Shown: in pieces, positions 60,857 through 64,000 of the stretch | Layout: each line of letters opens with the position of its first letter | How positions within the stretch are numbered: the stretch's first letter is position 1 | Assembly (NCBI GenBank): GCA_947497585.1 | Contig: CANMHG010000009.1 | Location: 1 to 64,000 of the forward strand | DNA length: 64,000 bases | Direction of reading: 5' to 3' | DNA from: an uncultured Bacillaceae bacterium | Lineage (GTDB): Bacteria > Bacillota > Bacilli > Bacillales > Bacillaceae_L | The notes under the pieces: model-generated | Told to the model about the DNA's origin: nothing | Database searches by the model: none | Seen by the model: only the letters and a program-made list of their open reading frames with translations | Made by a program: the position numbers and the translations under genes

Positions 60857-63800
60857 ATGAAAGATCGATCTATTAAGAAGATTTTTAGTTTACTAATTAT
60901 CTTTACCATGGTGTTAAGTTTCATGTCGCCGATGGCGAATATGGTACAAGCAGAAGGTGAAGTGATTAGTGTAGCGGATGCTATTGCGAACAATAGTGGT
61001 ACCGCAACAGTAGAAGGGTATATTGTTGGAACTGTTATTAGCGGATCTAGTCATAAGTTAGAAGGACCATTTACCACTAATACGAACTTATCTTTAGCAG
61101 ATTCTCCAAATGAAACTGATCCAACAAAGATTCTACCAGTTCAACTACCGTCTGGTGCAATTCGATCAGGGCTTAATCTTGTAGACAATCCAGGAAATCA
61201 TCATGCAAAAATTCAAATAACTGGTAGTCTAGCAGCGTACTTTAGTGTACCGGGCTTAAGAAGTCCAACTTCCTACTCAATCATCGAACCTGGCCAAGAT
61301 CCAGAACCCGAACCACAACCAGAATTAACAACTATCAGCGAAGTACGCCAAAAATCTAAAGGTACTCAGGTAATTATCCAAGGTATTGTAACAGCAGACA
61401 ACGCTGCTATCGGCGGTGGGAAATTATCAACATACATTCAAGATGAAACAGCAGGTATCAATGTATTTGCATTTGACCCAACTACTTTTCCAAGTTTAGT
61501 AGAAGGCCAAAAAGTAGAAGTACGTGGCAAGCTAGATGTATTTAATGGTTTGTTAGAAGTAATACCGAATGCTAATGGAATTGAGATTCTAGCAGAAAAT
61601 CAATCTTTACCACAACCAGTTTCTATTACACTTGAAGACTTACAAACTTCACAAACAGCAGAACCACTTGAAGGACAACTTGTAACAGTAAATGGTTATG
61701 TCCAATCAATTCCAAGTTCACCAGCAGGTGGAGGATATAATGTTTCTATTATCGACAGTGAGTTTAATAGTACAACTGTACGTGTAATGGAAGGAACAAA
61801 TGCAATTGGGGCTCTAGAAGAAGGTAAATGGTATGACATAACTGCAATTGTAAGTCAATACAATTCTTATCAAATCCTTCCTCGTAAAGCGAGTGATATT
61901 CAGTTAGCTGCACAGCAGCCAACAGCACCATCTCCAGCGGGAGAGTATGAAACAACAGTTAGATCTGTAACAGACGGTGACACAATTAAACTATCAACTC
62001 CTATTTTAGGTTCAGATACAGTACGTTATTTGAATATTGATACGGCTGAAACATATCATAAGCCAGTGACGGATGCTGATCACAATCAACTGTATTACGG
62101 AAATGCAGCTAAAGATTATATGAACACATTGCTAAAAGCTGGTGACGAAGTAATCATAAAAGTAGGCGAAGAAGCAACTGATGCCTACGGTCGTCTATTA
62201 GCACAAGTTATTCGTAAATCAGACGGTTTAAATACAAATCTAGAAATGGTAAGAAGCGGCTATGCTACAACGTACTTCATTTGGCCAGTTGGTAATGAAG
62301 CTGATTACAACATGTTCCAAGCTGCAGTCAAAGAAGCAAAAGATGCAAATCGTGGAATATGGGATTCAACTAATCCATTAATGGAACTGCCATTCGAATT
62401 CCGTGCACGCGAACAAGGCAAAGGTCTTTTACGTTATGTAGGTAATTCAGATACAAAAACATATGTAACACCAGATAATTTTAAAGAAGTACCAGTTGAG
62501 AAGCGTGTTTTCTTTGCAAATGAAGCAGAAGCACAAGCGAATGGCTATACATCTACAGAAGAGCCGTCAGACAACATTTTAGTTCAGCTTTTAGGTGTAA
62601 ATGACTTACACGGAAAAATTGATGTGACTGGAACTGTAGATGGAGTTAGATATGGAGGCGCAGACTATCTAGCTACATACTTACGCCAAAGAGAAGCAAC
62701 AAATCCAAACACTTTAATTGTTCATGCAGGTGATATGGTCGGTGGAAGCTCTCCAGTATCAGCGCTTCTACAAGACGAACCAACTGTTGAAATTATGGAG
62801 TCAATTGGATTTGACGTGGGTACGGTTGGAAACCATGAATTTGATGAAGGTGTAGAAGAAATGCTACGCTTAATCTATGGTGGAGATCATCCAAACGGTA
62901 CAGCAAACTATGACGGAATTAATTTCCCAATGGTTGCAGCAAACGTTGAATACAAAGAAACAGGAAAATTAGTATTACCTCCATATGCTATTAAGGATGT
63001 TGGAGGAGCAAAAATTGCTTTTATCGGTGTAGCTACGGTAAACACACCAAGTATGATTATTGCAACGGGTAATGAACATATCCGTTTTACGGACGAAGCA
63101 GCAGCGATTAATAAGTTCGTTCCTGAGTTACAAGCACAAGGAATTGAAGCAATTGTAGTACTAGCACATGTTCCTGGTGACCAATCTGATGATGGTGCAA
63201 GTGGAGAAATTGCAGAACTTGCGAGTGCAATTAACGATGCTGTAGATGTAATTTTTGCAGCCCATAACCATGCAAAAGTAAATGCAGTAGTTGATAATAA
63301 ACTAATTGTTCAAGCTTGGGAATATGGAAAAGCATTTACAGATGTTGATTTAGAAATTGACAGGCTGACAGGTGATATTGTTAAAAAGTCAGCTGAAATC
63401 GTAGATGTGATCCAAGAAGGAGTCGCTCCAGACCCTGAGGTTGCGGCTATCTTAGCAAAATACTTAGAACAAGTTGGTCCTAAATTGAATGAAGTTATTG
63501 GAATAGCTTCCACAGAGATGAGTGGTGGATATGCTTCAAAAGGGTTAATTGGAGACAACGCTCTAGGTAACCTTATTGCAGATGGTATGTTGAAAGCAAT
63601 GGATAGTGATTTTGCTCTAATGAATGGTGGGGGTATCCGCGACGATCTTAATGCAGGGGATATTACGTGGAATGAGTTATTCAATATTCAACCATTTGGA
63701 AACACACTAGTGAAGCTTGAGGTTACAGATTCAGATTTAAAACACATTCTTAATACACAATTTAGTAGCTATGGTCCGGATGTAAGTATTGGTGGGTTTA

Positions 63801-64000
63801 GCTATACTTGGGATCCAACATTAGGTAAGTATGGTCAGGTAGTTGATATCTATTTACCAGATGGTTCGAAAATTATACCGAATAAAACATATACAGTTAC
63901 AGTTAATAACTATATGCATCCACATAGCCGTGATAAATATCGTCTAGCTGAACTTGGAGAAAATGCGGTTCAAGGACCAGAAGATCTTCAAGCAACGGTT
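60857..64000 (+). CDS. YhcR-like multidomain cell-wall nuclease/5'-nucleotidase, 3' truncated by window
   Basis: At least 1048 codons, open at the window end. A signal peptide covers residues 1-32 (ending VQA-E). A DUF6359-like/OB region and two further OB-type segments follow to about 350 (TTISEVRQKSKGTQVIIQGIV). A staphylococcal-nuclease domain spans about 364-515 (VTDGDTIKL, NIDTAETYHKP, DAYGRLLAQVI). From about 573 comes a 5'-nucleotidase/calcineurin domain (LLGVNDLHGKID, VHAGDMVGGSSP, VGNHEFDEGV) and its C-terminal substrate domain (ALMNGGGIRDDL). B. subtilis YhcR has this order and a sortase signal at its end, which would lie outside the window. TAGGAGAG precedes the ATG. Confidence 0.9.
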   Translation, partial: MKDRSIKKIFSLLIIFTMVLSFMSPMANMVQAEGEVISVADAIANNSGTATVEGYIVGTVISGSSHKLEGPFTTNTNLSLADSPNETDPTKILPVQLPSGAIRSGLNLVDNPGNHHAKIQITGSLAAYFSVPGLRSPTSYSIIEPGQDPEPEPQPELTTISEVRQKSKGTQVIIQGIVTADNAAIGGGKLSTYIQDETAGINVFAFDPTTFPSLVEGQKVEVRGKLDVFNGLLEVIPNANGIEILAENQSLPQPVSITLEDLQTSQTAEPLEGQLVTVNGYVQSIPSSPAGGGYNVSIIDSEFNSTTVRVMEGTNAIGALEEGKWYDITAIVSQYNSYQILPRKASDIQLAAQQPTAPSPAGEYETTVRSVTDGDTIKLSTPILGSDTVRYLNIDTAETYHKPVTDADHNQLYYGNAAKDYMNTLLKAGDEVIIKVGEEATDAYGRLLAQVIRKSDGLNTNLEMVRSGYATTYFIWPVGNEADYNMFQAAVKEAKDANRGIWDSTNPLMELPFEFRAREQGKGLLRYVGNSDTKTYVTPDNFKEVPVEKRVFFANEAEAQANGYTSTEEPSDNILVQLLGVNDLHGKIDVTGTVDGVRYGGADYLATYLRQREATNPNTLIVHAGDMVGGSSPVSALLQDEPTVEIMESIGFDVGTVGNHEFDEGVEEMLRLIYGGDHPNGTANYDGINFPMVAANVEYKETGKLVLPPYAIKDVGGAKIAFIGVATVNTPSMIIATGNEHIRFTDEAAAINKFVPELQAQGIEAIVVLAHVPGDQSDDGASGEIAELASAINDAVDVIFAAHNHAKVNAVVDNKLIVQAWEYGKAFTDVDLEIDRLTGDIVKKSAEIVDVIQEGVAPDPEVAAILAKYLEQVGPKLNEVIGIASTEMSGGYASKGLIGDNALGNLIADGMLKAMDSDFALMNGGGIRDDLNAGDITWNELFNIQPFGNTLVKLEVTDSDLKHILNTQFSSYGPDVSIGGFSYTWDPTLGKYGQVVDIYLPDGSKIIPNKTYTVTVNNYMHPHSRDKYRLAELGENAVQGPEDLQATV

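Overview
The window reads as chromosome of a low-GC, endospore-forming Bacillaceae. The sporulation genes prkA and yhbH follow a yhbB-like amidase and trmL in the Bacillus subtilis order. There are also a YjcZ-type peptide, a citA/citR pair, T-box control, an LtaS enzyme and a YhcR-like cell-wall nuclease. Genus cannot be fixed from sequence alone. No prophage, CRISPR array or complete insertion sequence was seen.

Layout. 0-0.4 kb is a 51-bp tandem array. 0.5-7.1 kb holds a padR operon with a broken DUF4188 gene, then the yhbB-trmL-prkA-yhbH block. 8.0-10.2 kb is a T-box (probable tyrosine) operon of an APC permease and an AhpD-like protein whose second active-site cysteine codon is TGA. 10.3-16.2 kb carries an S9 peptidase, small genes, an XRE-PAS regulator, a flavin reductase and an MFS carrier. 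16.2-22.8 kb holds two SulP transporter/UspA cassettes around tRNA-Asn and an 11-copy 52-bp array. 22.9-28.8 kb has an RNase J paralogue, an SDR enzyme, WrbA, an MgtC-like protein and an E. coli-type SpeD.

28.8-41.4 kb is a sugar-acid locus. rpiR and gntK diverge from gnd, a TRAP transporter (dctPQM), a KDG-type kinase, KDPG-type aldolase, DgoD-like dehydratase, AEC carrier, hydroxyacid dehydrogenase, DapA-family aldolase and an HPr-like protein without the phosphorylatable His15. Together they could import an aldonate, dehydrate it to a 2-keto-3-deoxy acid, phosphorylate it and cleave it, with gluconate entering through GntK and Gnd. 41.4-48.8 kb holds a cytochrome-b/molybdopterin fusion and a cluster of three MpsC-family (DUF2294) genes, one unknown gene and a PAS histidine kinase, most of them preceded by an intrinsic terminator close to the start codon.

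48.8-64 kb has a seven-site DnaA-box cluster, prfC, a second 52-bp array beside an internally deleted pseudogene, proC, a VanW protein, citA/citR, a possible unannotated minus-strand transcript, ltaS, a third array, a frameshifted pepV and the 5' part of a YhcR-like gene that runs off the end.

The observations most worth checking are the candidate selenocysteine codon at 9839, the DnaA-box cluster at 48.8 kb, the His-less HPr at 41.1 kb, the attenuator-like leaders of the MpsC cluster, and the shared ~52-bp period of all the intergenic arrays.
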